In this document: piece after piece, positions 18,243 to 27,115 of the stretch
Numbering within the stretch: position 1 is the stretch's first letter
Layout of the letters: each line of letters starts with the position of its first letter
Source: Pedobacter changchengzhani
GTDB taxonomy: Bacteria; Bacteroidota; Bacteroidia; Sphingobacteriales; Sphingobacteriaceae
Direction of reading: 5' to 3'
NCBI RefSeq assembly: GCF_004354365.1
Contig: NZ_SJCY01000010.1
Location: 1-64,000 of the forward strand
DNA length: 64,000 nucleotides
The notes under the pieces: generated by a model
Databases searched by the model: none
What the model saw: the letters and a program-made list of their open reading frames with translations, nothing else
Told to the model about the DNA's origin: nothing
Position numbers and translations under genes: made by a program

Positions 18243-18923
18243 TTATTGAATTAAACCAAAGTGAAATGCGATTGGCATTGCAGCGAATAAAATAGAAATG
18301 ATAATTGAATACCAAATACCCGCTCCTTTGATTATACCATTATATTTTGAATGATTCCATCCCAATGTTTGGAAAGCAGACGCAAACCCATGGAGTAAGT
18401 GATAACATAATGAAATTATCCCTAAAAGATAAATGCCAACCCTAACTGGATCTTGAAATTTCTCTCTCATAACTGCATATAAATCTTCGTGTCCTTGTGC
18501 ATCAGTGGATGGAATGCCCGTGAAACGAGATACTACCCAAAAATCTTTAAGGTGAACCACTAAAAATATTAATAGTAAAGTACCCAATAAGCCCATGGAG
18601 CGGCTATACCATTTACTATTTGCGTTACCATCTGTTACGGTGTAACTTATCGGTCTAGCTTTTCTGTTTTGCAATGTTAATCTTAATGCTTGGAAAATAT
18701 GCGCAAGCAAACCAATAAACAAAACAATTTCGCCAGCTCTAATAAGCCAATTGGAGGCCATAAAATGGGCGCCGACGTTAAAAGTCAATCCACCGTCGTT
18801 AAAAAAGATTAACGCATTAATGCCACAGTGTACAATTAAAAAAAGTATCAGGAACAAACCTGTAATACCCATAATGAATTTTTTTCCTATTGAAGAGGAA
18901 AAAGCATTTCCGAAACCACTCAT
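18243..18923 (-). CDS. sdhC: Succinate dehydrogenase cytochrome b subunit
   Basis: The 226-residue membrane anchor has about five hydrophobic segments, beginning [20 protein letters not shown] and ending [20 protein letters not shown]. His residues within or near the membrane segments ([20 protein letters not shown]) are the usual haem ligands of the b558 type. It takes electrons from SdhB to menaquinone. It is the first gene of the operon and has a good promoter 30 nt upstream of its ATG. Confidence 0.94.
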   Translation of the reverse strand: MSGFGNAFSSSIGKKFIMGITGLFLILFLIVHCGINALIFFNDGGLTFNVGAHFMASNWLIRAGEIVLFIGLLAHIFQALRLTLQNRKARPISYTVTDGNANSKWYSRSMGLLGTLLLIFLVVHLKDFWVVSRFTGIPSTDAQGHEDLYAVMREKFQDPVRVGIYLLGIISLCYHLLHGFASAFQTLGWNHSKYNGIIKGAGIWYSIIISILFAAMPIAFHFGLIQ

Positions 18924-18952
18924 TTGATTAGGATTTATATCTAAATTTCTTA

Positions 18953-18986
18953 CAAAAGTATCTAATTATGAGTTATAATTTACAAA
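18953..18986 (-). promoter_or_regulatory. Promoter of sdhCAB
   Basis: On the minus strand TTTG (18983-18986) is followed after 22 nt by TACTTTTG (18953-18960), close to the Bacteroidota consensus. Transcription would begin about 25 nt before the sdhC ATG. The 97-bp repeat array begins about 75 nt further upstream. Confidence 0.6.
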
Positions 18987-19061
18987 GCTTTATGACAAAA
19001 GGGGGGTTAATATTTTATTTAGAAACATTCTAAGTGATTGAAGTCATTTTTTTGGTTTTAA

Positions 19062-20420
19062 AACAAACATTAAGGCATTAAGGAACATTAAGTTTTGTTG
19101 AGGATTTCTTAATTGCCTTAACTTCTCAATGGTTCAAAACTTTAAATATTCTGCGTTGAACAAACATCAAGGCATTAAGGAAGATTAAGTTTTGTTGAGG
19201 ATTTCTTAATTGCCTTAACTTCTCAATGGTTCAAAACTTTAAATATTCTGCGTTGAACAAACATCAAGGCATTAAGGAAGATTAAGTTTTGTTGAGGATT
19301 TCTTAATTTTCTTAACTTCTTAATGGTTCAAAACTTCAAATATTCTGCGTTGAACAAACATTAAGGCATTAAGGAACATTAAGTTTTGTTGAGGATTTCT
19401 TAATTTTCTTAACTTCTTAATGGTTCAAAACTTCAAATATTCTGCGTTGAACAAACATTAAGGCATTAAGGAACATTAAGTTTTGTTGAGGATTTCTTAA
19501 TTGCCTTAACTTCTCAATGGTTCAAAACTTTAAATATTCTGCGTTGAACAAACATCAAGGCATTAAGGAAGATTAAGTTTTGTTGAGGATTTCTTAATTG
19601 CCTTAACTTCTTAATGGTTCAAAACTTTAAATATTCTGCGTTGAACAAACATTAAGGCATTAAGGAACATTAAGTTTTGTTGAGGATTTCTTAATTTTCT
19701 TAACTTCTTAATGGTTCAAAACTTTAAATATTCTGCGTTGAACAAACATTAAGGCATTAAGGAAGATTAAGTTTTGTTGAGGATTTCTTAATTTTCTTAA
19801 CTTCTCAATGGTTCAAAATTTTAAATATTCTGCGTTAAACAAACATTAAGGCATTAAGGAACATTAAGTTTTGTTGAGGATTTCTTAATTTTCTTAACTT
19901 CTCAATGGTTCAAAATTTTAAATATTCTGCGTTGAACAAACATTAAGGCATTAAGGAACATTAAGTTTTGTTGAGGATTTCTTCATTTTCTTAACTTCTC
20001 AATGGTTCAAAACTTCAAATATTCTGCGTTGAACAAACATCAAGGCATTAAGGAAGATTAAGTTTTGTTGAGGATTTCTTAATTTTCTTAACTTCTTAAT
20101 GGTTCAAAATTTTAAATATTCTGTGTTGGACAATCATTAAGGCATTAAGGAAGATTAAGTTTTTTTGTGGATTTCTTAATTGCCTTAACTTCTTAATGGT
20201 TCAAAACTTCAAATATTCTGCGTTAAACAAACATTAAGGCATTAAGAAACATTAAGTTTTGTTGTCAAGTTCTTAATTGTTCAAAACTTCAAATATTCTG
20301 CGTTGAACAAACATTAAGGCATTAAGGAAGATTAAGTTTTTTTGTGGATTTCTTAATTTTCTTAACTTCTTAATGGTTCAAAATTTTAAATATTCTGCGT
20401 TGAACAAACATTAAGGCATT
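19062..20420. repeat. Array of about fourteen 97-bp hairpin-forming tandem repeats
   Basis: Units start at 19062 and then every 97 bp (19159, 19256, 19353, 19450, 19547, 19644, 19741, 19838, 19935, 20032, 20129, 20226), with one 80-bp unit (20226-20305) and a last partial unit from 20403. Each unit has a left arm like CATTAAGGCATTAAGGAACA and a right arm like CTTAATTGCCTTAACTTCTT, together able to form an imperfect stem of about 24 bp. A second hairpin, GTTCAA/TTGAAC, spans the unit junction. The short unit lost 17 bp of its right arm. There is no spacer variety, so it is not CRISPR, and no coding frame crosses it. It lies between the sdhC promoter and the GxxExxY gene. Confidence 0.95.
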
Positions 20421-20532
20421 ATGAATATTATTTTGGAGTACACAATCAACTTAATTTTCATAGCTTTAGCATAGTAAATCTTGCTCACATCCCGATTGAT
20501 AATTTATTAATACTTTAATTTAAAAATTTGTG

Positions 20533-20940
20533 ATGACGAAAAAAGAAATAACTCAATTGTCTTATGAGATAGTTGGATTGGCAATTAAGGTTCATAAGGA
20601 AATTGGTCCCGGTTTGCTCGAAAGTGTTTACGAACAATGTCTCAAATACGAACTCGAAAAAAATGGATATAGGGTTTCTCAACAGTTTATCGTGCCTGTT
20701 GTTTACGATGAGTTAATATTTGATACTAATTTGAGAGTAGATCTAATGGTAGATGACTGTATAATATTAGAACTCAAAACGGTAGAAACAATCCTGCCTA
20801 TTCACAAAGCACAACTCTTAACCTATATGAAATTACTGGAGAAACCTCAAGGATTATTGATAAATTTCTTTACGGATAACATTTCTAAAGGGTTAAAGCC
20901 TTTTATAAATGATTATTTTAGAATATTGCCGGATGAATAA
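20533..20940 (+). CDS. GxxExxY family protein, PD-(D/E)XK-like
   Basis: This 135-residue protein has the family signature GPGLLESVYEQCL (G-x2-E-x2-Y) near residues 25-37. The segment RVDLMVDDCIILELKTVE supplies the Asp and the E-x-K pattern of a PD-(D/E)XK nuclease-like fold. No biochemical role is established for the family as far as I know. The ATG at 20533 is preferred over the overlapping GTG at 20530. It lies 112 nt after the 97-bp repeat array and is followed by a bidirectional terminator shared with the cold-shock gene. A link to the array is inferred from position only. Confidence 0.85.
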   Translation: MTKKEITQLSYEIVGLAIKVHKEIGPGLLESVYEQCLKYELEKNGYRVSQQFIVPVVYDELIFDTNLRVDLMVDDCIILELKTVETILPIHKAQLLTYMKLLEKPQGLLINFFTDNISKGLKPFINDYFRILPDE

Positions 20941-20965
20941 TTAACTAACGTAAAAGTGAGACACA

Positions 20966-20998
20966 AAAAAAAGTCCTGATTTTCATCAGGACTTTTTA
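20966..20998. terminator. Bidirectional terminator
   Basis: AGTCCTGAT (20972-20980) and ATCAGGACT (20985-20993) form a hairpin flanked by an A-run and a T-run. It serves both the GxxExxY gene and the convergent cold-shock gene. Confidence 0.8.
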
Positions 20999-21020
20999 CG
21001 ATCTATGTGTTTTAGTTTTC

Positions 21021-21212
21021 TTAAGCTACTTTAACATTTACCGCGTTTAAGCCTTTTCTACCTTCTTCTACATCGTAGCTAACTGAATCGTTCTCACGAA
21101 TGTTATCGATTAGGCCTGAAGCATGAACAAAAATTTCGGCATCGCCATTTGCTGGTGTAATAAATCCGAAACCTTTAGTTTCATTAAAAAATTTTACTGT
21201 TCCTTGTTGCAT
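21021..21212 (-). CDS. Cold-shock domain protein
   Basis: The 63-residue protein is a single cold-shock domain, an RNA chaperone. RNP1 (KGFGFIT) and RNP2 (IFVHAS) are both present. It has a strong TTG-N19-TACCTTTG promoter. The predicted leader is only about 15 nt, much shorter than the long regulatory leaders of E. coli cspA, so it may not be cold-regulated in that way. Confidence 0.95.
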   Translation of the reverse strand: MQQGTVKFFNETKGFGFITPANGDAEIFVHASGLIDNIRENDSVSYDVEEGRKGLNAVNVKVA

Positions 21213-21233
21213 TGTATTATAATTTTATTTCTA

Positions 21234-21263
21234 CAAAGGTAATGCTAATTCCCTATAAATCAA
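21234..21263 (-). promoter_or_regulatory. Promoter of the cold-shock gene
   Basis: On the minus strand TTG (21261-21263) and TACCTTTG (21234-21241) are spaced by 19 nt, an exact match to the Bacteroidota consensus. Confidence 0.7.
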
Positions 21264-21348
21264 TTTTTTATTTTTTATTTTTTAATTATTTTTTTTCAGG
21301 CAATAAGAAATAGTCAATTTCCGCAAATATTTCAATCCTCAAAGGCCA

Positions 21349-21380
21349 TAAAAAAAGCCCTTTGCAATGGCAAAGGGCTT
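21349..21380 (-). terminator. Terminator of the degQ-like gene
   Basis: AAGCCCTTTGC (21355-21365) pairs with GCAAAGGGCTT (21370-21380); on the minus strand the stem is followed by a T-run. Confidence 0.8.
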
Positions 21381-21397
21381 GATTTTATGCTGAAATT

Positions 21398-22939
21398 TTA
21401 TTTATCAGGGAAGTTGTAATTAAAAGTCCCCCCCCCGTCTAAACCAGAAATACTAATCATATTATTTCTCGTTTGAGGTAAAGCTTTCTCCACATCAGCT
21501 ACGCTACTTACACTAATTCCGTTAACTTTTGTAATAATTAAACCTTTCGGAATGCCGTAATTATCGAATGCTTTGCCTTCTGTTATGCCTGTTACTACAA
21601 CTCCATTACTCAAGCCATATTTAGATTTCTGTGCCGGAGTTACTGGGGCGATGGTAGCACCTAATTTTTCGATGGTTGCTCCTTTAGTCGTATTGTTTGC
21701 TACAATGCCAACGCTCGCTTCACCTTTTAGCGTAACCGAATAATCTTTAAGTTCTCCATTACGTAAAATAGTTAGTTTAACCTTATCACCTGGGTTTAAC
21801 CTGCCAATTTTTTCTTGTAAATCTGGCGAATCATAAATGGTTACACCGTCAACTTTTTTAATTACATCGCCTGCTTTTAAACCTGCAGCAGCGGCACCGC
21901 CACCTGCAACAACATCGTTTACATATAAACCAGTTATTTCTGTAGTTTTAATTTCTTTCGAGTTATCTGCGCTTAACGGCACAAAACTCACCCCAATATA
22001 TCCTCGTTTAACTGAGCCATATTTCATAATATCATCAACTACTTTTCTTGCTAAATTAATTGGAATAGCAAATCCATAACCTTGATTGTAACCACTCTGA
22101 GAAGCAATTGCAGAGTTAATGCCGATTAATTCTCCATTAGCATTTACAAGTGCACCTCCACTGTTGCCAGGATTAATAGCTGCATCAGTCTGTATAAAGG
22201 CCTCTATACTTGTATTGGCAGCTTGTTTTGGTCTTTTTCCCGTGCGTTGGTATTCTTGGTATTCTTCTTCTGTAATTTGATCACCTTGTTGCTCTCGGCC
22301 AATAATACCGATGCTTCTCGCCTTTGCGCTCACAATACCAGCCGTTACAGTTGTTTGTAAATCTAACGGGAAACCGATAGCCAACACCCATTCGCCTACT
22401 TGTACTTGATCTGAATTACCCATTTTTACAACCGGTAAACCCGTAGCGTTAACTTTTATTAAGGCCAAATCTGTATTTGGGTCGCGACCTACAACTGTAG
22501 CCTGAACTTTGCGCCTATCTGTTAAAACTACTTCAACTTTCTCCGCATTTTCTACTACGTGATTATTGGTAATGATATAGCCATCGGCACTAATAATTAC
22601 GCCCGAACCAGATGCTGCTCTCGGGGCACTCGGCATGCTTCTACCGCCACCGCCAAAAAAATCTCTAAATATATCCATTTGAGAATTATTATCACCTCTG
22701 CTAGGTGCAGCGTAGGTTGTTTTTATGTGCACAACACCAGGAGATACCGCTGCTGCTGCTTGTACAAAATTCACTTCGCCCGTTGAGGATACTTTTAATG
22801 GGTTATTGGCAAAATAAAGCTGTTGCTTCTCTGAAATAGTTGAACCTGTTTGATTGTTTTCGAAGATTTTGTAACCTCCAATTGCGGCTGCGCCTCCAAT
22901 AAGTGCTGCCAAAAATGTAATTCCTAGTATCTTTTTCAT
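21398..22939 (-). CDS. degQ: DegP/DegQ (HtrA) periplasmic serine protease
   Basis: The 513-residue protein starts with an N-terminal hydrophobic segment (ILGITFLAALIGGAAAIGGY) acting as signal or anchor. The trypsin-like domain has the triad His127 (NNHVVEN), Asp157 (NTDLALIKV) and Ser260 (NPGNSGGALV). Two PDZ domains follow, about 310-400 and 420-510. It is expected to degrade or refold damaged envelope proteins. The gene is single, with a strong terminator. A run of nine G on the coding strand encodes Gly502-504, just before the last nine residues, and is a possible slippage site. DegP and DegQ cannot be told apart safely here. Confidence 0.93.
   Translation of the reverse strand: MKKILGITFLAALIGGAAAIGGYKIFENNQTGSTISEKQQLYFANNPLKVSSTGEVNFVQAAAAVSPGVVHIKTTYAAPSRGDNNSQMDIFRDFFGGGGRSMPSAPRAASGSGVIISADGYIITNNHVVENAEKVEVVLTDRRKVQATVVGRDPNTDLALIKVNATGLPVVKMGNSDQVQVGEWVLAIGFPLDLQTTVTAGIVSAKARSIGIIGREQQGDQITEEEYQEYQRTGKRPKQAANTSIEAFIQTDAAINPGNSGGALVNANGELIGINSAIASQSGYNQGYGFAIPINLARKVVDDIMKYGSVKRGYIGVSFVPLSADNSKEIKTTEITGLYVNDVVAGGGAAAAGLKAGDVIKKVDGVTIYDSPDLQEKIGRLNPGDKVKLTILRNGELKDYSVTLKGEASVGIVANNTTKGATIEKLGATIAPVTPAQKSKYGLSNGVVVTGITEGKAFDNYGIPKGLIITKVNGISVSSVADVEKALPQTRNNMISISGLDGGGTFNYNFPDK
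21428..21436 (-). repeat. G9 homopolymer inside the degQ-like gene
   Basis: Nine G in a row on the coding strand encode three Gly near the C-terminus. G10 would end the protein after Asp-Phe, and G8 would replace the last nine residues with about fourteen others. Confidence 0.9.
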
Positions 22940-23174
22940 TTGCTTAATATGGTTTTAAGTGAAGGATTTATTGCAATGCTACCTTTTTAAACAGAACGCT
23001 TAATAATTTTCGACTGCTTAAAATTTATTACGCTAATACACTCAAATTTAATACCATATAAACGATATTTGTGTATTGATATGCGAGATTCGATGTTAAA
23101 ATATGTTAAATTGAAGTAACATTAGCTTTATGCCGTTTCACCGTCCAAATATTAAACTTAAAAATGAACATTTC

Positions 23175-23963
23175 ATGAAAATTAATTTTTTTAAATATCA
23201 AGGTGCAGGTAACGACTTTATTTTGATAGATCATACCAAAGATGGATTAAATACTGTTGATAATAAGCTGATTGCGAATTTGTGCGATCGTAGATTTGGT
23301 ATTGGTGCAGATGGTTTAATGTATATAACTTCACATAATAAATTTGATTTTGAAATGCATTATTTTAATGCAGATGGTAAATTAGGCAGCATGTGTGGCA
23401 ACGGCGGAAGATGTATTGTGGCTTTTGCAAAACATTTAAGAATAATAGATAAGGAAACTAACTTTTTGGCAGTTGATGGGCCACATTTTGCCAGAATTTC
23501 TGAAAATGGAGAATGGGTAGATTTGCAAATGATTAATGTGGATGATGTGAAGCTAGATAATGATGCCTTCGTTTTAAATACTGGTTCGCCTCATTATGTA
23601 GCATTTAAAGATAACTTAAAAAACTTTGATGTGTTTGCCGAAGGAAAAAAGATAAGGTATAACGAAACATATAGTAAAGAAGGTATAAATGTAAACTTTG
23701 TAGAAGAGCAACGAGATCACCTTTTCGTTCGAACTTACGAACGTGGGGTGGAAGATGAAACTTATGCCTGTGGAACAGGTGTTACCGCAGTTGCCATGGC
23801 GGTTGCTAAGCATAAAAAACAAAGCGGACATGTAAAAACCGATATTAAAGTATTGGGCGGAGATCTAAAAATTGAGTTTGATTACAATGACGAGAAATTT
23901 TCGAACGTATTTCTTTGCGGTCCAGCTAAATTAGTATTTGAAGGCGAATTTAACGTTCGGTAA
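23175..23963 (+). CDS. dapF: Diaminopimelate epimerase
   Basis: The 262-residue enzyme interconverts LL- and meso-diaminopimelate for lysine and peptidoglycan synthesis. The first catalytic Cys74 lies in GSMCGNGGRC and the second, Cys199, in YACGTGVTA. The N-terminal FKYQGAGNDFI and RRFGIGADG motifs are typical. The start MKINFFKYQG at 23175 is chosen over an ATG at 23130 because family members begin there. The gene stands alone; a triplicated repeat begins 10 nt after its stop. Confidence 0.95.
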   Translation: MKINFFKYQGAGNDFILIDHTKDGLNTVDNKLIANLCDRRFGIGADGLMYITSHNKFDFEMHYFNADGKLGSMCGNGGRCIVAFAKHLRIIDKETNFLAVDGPHFARISENGEWVDLQMINVDDVKLDNDAFVLNTGSPHYVAFKDNLKNFDVFAEGKKIRYNETYSKEGINVNFVEEQRDHLFVRTYERGVEDETYACGTGVTAVAMAVAKHKKQSGHVKTDIKVLGGDLKIEFDYNDEKFSNVFLCGPAKLVFEGEFNVR

Positions 23964-23972
23964 TGGATGTAA

Positions 23973-24510
23973 AAAAAGAACGGGGATAAATCATACCGAC
24001 CTATCCCCGTAATCTAAATTAACGCTCTCGGTTATATAAACGATATATTTTTGGATTATTGTATTAAGCTGAAAAAAAATATATTTTATTATTGGATTTG
24101 AAACTGCCGTGATGCGTTTGATGAATTAAACGCCGCTTTTTATTAAAAATCAGTTTTATTAAACTTCAATTTTCCGTATGTTTCTGTGGCAGAAATTATT
24201 TCCTTAAAAAAGGAACGGGGATAAATCATACCGACCTATCCCCGCAATCTAAATTAACGCTCTCGATTATATAAACGATATATTTTTGGATTATTGTATT
24301 AAACGGAAAAAAAATATATTTTTTGTTGGATTTGAAACTGCCGTTATGCATTTGGTAAATTAAATGCAGCTTTTTATTAAAAAATCGGTTTTATTAAACT
24401 TCAATACTCCCTGTGTTCCCGTTTCCGTGGCAGAAATTATTTCCTTAAAAAAGGAACGGGGATAAATCATACCGACCTATCCCCGTAATCTAAATTAACG
24501 CTCTCGTATA
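23973..24510. repeat. Triplicated 235-241 bp element with hairpins
   Basis: Blocks starting at about 23973, 24208 and 24449 share long stretches, including GGGGATAAATCATACCGACC and AATCTAAATTAACGCTCTCG. The first two are complete and the third is cut after about 60 bp. Each carries CGGGGATA/TATCCCCG, an 8-bp stem with a 13-nt loop. On the minus strand each hairpin in the second and third copies is followed by TTCC and a run of about seven T, the form of an intrinsic terminator. The stretch lies downstream of dapF (plus) and of the lysine-rich protein gene (minus). It could be a duplicated terminator or tandem small RNA genes. Confidence 0.85.
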
Positions 24511-24552
24511 TTTAAACGCTGTAAACCAGAAATATTATATCAACAGTAGAAA

Positions 24553-25110
24553 TTATTTTTTAACAGCAGTTTTTCTTACAGTTTTTGGTTTATCTTCAAT
24601 TGCTTCTTCTTTCTTTTTAGGAACGGCCTTAGCTTTAACAGGTTTGTCAACCGTGGCATCTGTTGCTTCTACCTTCTTTTTAGCAGGGGCTTTAACTTTT
24701 TTAGGTTCCGCAACAACATCATCTGTTTTCTCAGTTTTTTTTGCGGTTACTTTTTTAGTCTTAACTGCTTCGGCAGGTGCGTCCGTTGCTTTCTTCGCAG
24801 TCGTTTTTGGTTTTTTTACTTCAACTACTTCAACCGGAATTAGCTCTGGCTTAGGCTCAGGTTTAATTTCTTGTACTTGTTGTAAATAGTTTGACAAAAC
24901 TTGCTTTAAATAAATTTCTGGTTTCGGCATATTAATAATTGCACCAGGTAATTTATCTTGAGATTGTTTAATATAAGCAGATTTAATCTTTCCCCAATCT
25001 TTAGAGTAGAGTTTTATAAACATTTCTACAAACTGCTCTTGAGTATATTTTTTTGACAGTCTGCCAAGCACTGCCTGAATTTTTTCTTCTTTTCTATGTA
25101 ATACGGCCAT
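24553..25110 (-). CDS. Uncharacterised protein with lysine/alanine-rich tail
   Basis: The 185-residue protein has a compact N-terminal part (residues 1-80, helical by composition, with Trp-Gly-Lys near 39) and a C-terminal half made of Lys, Ala, Pro, Thr and Val, with repeated KK and AKK motifs. The tail resembles histone H1-like or AlgP-like tails and is likely disordered and able to bind nucleic acid. I recognise no family for the N-terminal part. There is no signal peptide. A TATCTTTG box lies 18 nt before the ATG. It may be a nucleoid-associated protein, by inference from the tail alone. Confidence 0.75.
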   Translation of the reverse strand: MAVLHRKEEKIQAVLGRLSKKYTQEQFVEMFIKLYSKDWGKIKSAYIKQSQDKLPGAIINMPKPEIYLKQVLSNYLQQVQEIKPEPKPELIPVEVVEVKKPKTTAKKATDAPAEAVKTKKVTAKKTEKTDDVVAEPKKVKAPAKKKVEATDATVDKPVKAKAVPKKKEEAIEDKPKTVRKTAVKK

Positions 25111-25127
25111 TCTAAATTTTATTTTTA

Positions 25128-25135
25128 CAAAGATA
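25128..25135 (-). promoter_or_regulatory. Possible -7 element of the lysine-rich protein gene
   Basis: The minus strand reads TATCTTTG, an exact -7 match, but no TTG lies at the usual upstream distance. Confidence 0.4.
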
Positions 25136-25194
25136 GTTGAAATTTACCATTTTAATTTTTTTTGAAATTTTGAGGTAAAAAATCTGTAGGTTAT

Positions 25195-25698
25195 CTATTC
25201 TATGGTAGGGATTTTATTTTCTTTGCAAGCCTCTACGTATAATAGAATTTGGTTTACACACGTACTTAAATTGTGTTTTACCTCATGTTCCCAAAAACGC
25301 ATTACCGTATAACCCATTTTAATTAAACTGGCATTCGCGTGTCGGTCTTTTTGCATATTGCGTTCAATTTTCGGAATCCAAAATAATGCATTGCTTTTTA
25401 TAGCATCGCGTTTCTGCGCCCAATTGTAGCCATGCCAAAAATCTCCATCCACAAAAATGGCTAGCCGGTATTTGTTAATCACCAAATCAGGGCATCCCGG
25501 TAGGTTCTTTTTATGTATTCTATATCTAATATTTTTTGCCCATAATGCTTTTCGTAACAGCAACTCCGGAATACTATTTTTCCCTTTAATTTTTCCCATG
25601 TTGGCGCTACGCTGCTTAGTGGTGTAAAAGCCAGCGCTTTCCTCAAATCGAGGCACTTTAATTATCTCTTCATCAATATAATATGGTTTGTGTGCCAT
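25195..25698 (-). CDS. vsr: Very short patch repair (Vsr) DNA mismatch endonuclease
   Basis: Vsr nicks DNA beside T:G mismatches that arise when 5-methylcytosine deaminates. The 167-residue protein has the family segments MGKIKGKNSIPELLLRKALW, PGCPDLVI, AIFVDGDFWHGY (with the active-site Asp) and MRFWEHEV. The C5 methyltransferase gene 1.4 kb away makes the modified base it would protect against, so the two belong to one restriction-modification island. The gene is intact. It diverges from a broken Nudix gene. Confidence 0.92.
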   Translation of the reverse strand: MAHKPYYIDEEIIKVPRFEESAGFYTTKQRSANMGKIKGKNSIPELLLRKALWAKNIRYRIHKKNLPGCPDLVINKYRLAIFVDGDFWHGYNWAQKRDAIKSNALFWIPKIERNMQKDRHANASLIKMGYTVMRFWEHEVKHNLSTCVNQILLYVEACKENKIPTIE

Positions 25699-25756
25699 AA
25701 ATAGTATAACTTCAATAAAATAAAATTGTTTAATAACCGGTAAATATTATCTATTA

Positions 25757-26212
25757 ATGAAACAAAGCGCTGGAATTTTATTGTACCGATTGAAAAACGA
25801 AGTGCCAGAGTTTTTTCTGGTGCATCCGGGTGGGCCGTTTTTTACATAAAAAAATGAAGGTTGGTGGACAGTTCCTAAAGGCGAACTTATGGATAATGAA
25901 GATCCTTTAACGGCTGCGAAAAGAGAATTTAAAGAAGAAACGGGTTACGAAGTTTCTGGAGAATTTACTGCCTTAATGCCTATTAAGCAAAAAGGTGGAA
26001 AAATAGTTTTGTGTTGGGCTGTTGAGGGCGATTTTGATCAAAACGAAGTTAAAAGTAATACTTTTGAAATTGAATGGCCACCAAAATCGGGTCAGCGTAA
26101 ATCTTTCCCCGAAATAGATAGAGCAGGTTGGTTTGCTTTTGAAGAAGCACAGCAGTTAATTAATGAAGCGCAACGATCTTTTTTAATTGAAACATTGAAA
26201 TTCTTAACTTAG
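25757..26212 (+). pseudogene. Nudix hydrolase with in-frame stop at codon 31
   Basis: From the ATG at 25757 the frame reads MKQSAGILLYRL...FFLVHPGGPFF and then meets TAA at 25847-25849, followed in the same frame by KNEGWWTVPKGEL and a full Nudix box (AAKREFKEETGYEV). In relatives the stop position is usually Lys, so one change (AAA to TAA) explains it. Without the stop the protein would be 151 residues, a normal length. A restart at the ATG at 25889 would lose the first strands and the start of the Nudix box and is unlikely to be active. Either it is a recent pseudogene or a sequencing error. It lies inside the restriction-modification island. Confidence 0.85.
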
Positions 26213-26286
26213 ATTATAGGTGTATTTTTTCATTTCAAAACCGATATGAATGCAGCCTATTTGTGCTAAGATTTAAAAACACAATT

Positions 26287-27054
26287 ATGTTTAATAAGCT
26301 TCAATTTATTCACCCGAACATATTTAACATTACTAAGCGCAAAGAATTTGTAGCGGATTTAAGTTTGAACGGATATGTCGATCATGCTTTTGAGTTTGCT
26401 TTTAACATGACTTTTGGTGCCGAGGGGCATCATCGAGATCATCGTACCGGAGGACAACACCAACGGCAAAAAGCAGAACTTTTTATTAATGCTTTTCAGG
26501 GCAAACTAGCAGAATTTGGTGTTTATAGAAAATTGACTGACAATAAAATTGATGTTAATAAACCCGATTTGCGAATAATGGGTGCCGGTTTGTGGGATGA
26601 TTTTGATTTTATCTGCGGAAGCAAAAAGATAAGTGTAAAATCTGCAGCGCACTTTTCTAATTTAATGCTGTTGGAGCAAAAAGACTGGAGTAAGAACGGT
26701 GCTTACATTCCTAATTTGGAGGGCGGAAATTCGCAGTACGATTATTTTATTTTTTGTAGAATAAAGCCTGATGGAAAGCAAATGCTTCGTGACCATAAAG
26801 ATATTTTCCTAAAGGATGAAGTTGATAAAATTGAGCTTAAGCGATTAATCATAAATGGCCAAAGTTGGTTAATAGATATCGCGGGTTTTATTGCGCACGA
26901 AGATCTAGTTTCAATCATTAACGGAGAATTTATTTTACCACAAAAAGCTTTGCTTAACGGTAAAACAGAAATGGATGCAGCCAATTATTACGTACAAAGT
27001 GGCGATCTACATCCTCTCTCCGATTTGGTGACCGAATTAAAAAGTTCAATCTGA
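26287..27054 (+). CDS. Putative type II restriction endonuclease
   Basis: The 255-residue protein is not recognised as a named enzyme. Its segment WDDFDFICGSKKISVKSAAH has the spacing of a PD-(D/E)XK catalytic core (Asp, then a strand ending in V-K-S), common in type II endonucleases. The gene lies tail to tail with a C5-cytosine methyltransferase gene, 61 nt apart, and near vsr, which is the usual setting of a restriction enzyme. The ATG at 26287 (MFNKLQF) is preferred over an upstream TTG. The recognition site cannot be read from the sequence. Confidence 0.7.
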   Translation: MFNKLQFIHPNIFNITKRKEFVADLSLNGYVDHAFEFAFNMTFGAEGHHRDHRTGGQHQRQKAELFINAFQGKLAEFGVYRKLTDNKIDVNKPDLRIMGAGLWDDFDFICGSKKISVKSAAHFSNLMLLEQKDWSKNGAYIPNLEGGNSQYDYFIFCRIKPDGKQMLRDHKDIFLKDEVDKIELKRLIINGQSWLIDIAGFIAHEDLVSIINGEFILPQKALLNGKTEMDAANYYVQSGDLHPLSDLVTELKSSI

Positions 27055-27115
27055 GTTTAAATTTTACATCCCGCTTTGCGGATTACAGGTTAAACCTGAA
27101 CCCAATCAATATAAA

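Noticed and set aside
18226-18315. Longer SdhA N-terminus
   Set aside because: It would overlap sdhC coding sequence and lacks similarity to the family start; MSDINSN fits better.
19062-20420. CRISPR array
   Set aside because: The whole 97-bp unit repeats, with no unique spacers and no cas genes nearby.
25847-25849. Selenocysteine, pyrrolysine or other recoding at the Nudix stop
   Set aside because: The codon is TAA, which is not used for those amino acids, and relatives usually have Lys there; a nonsense change is simpler.
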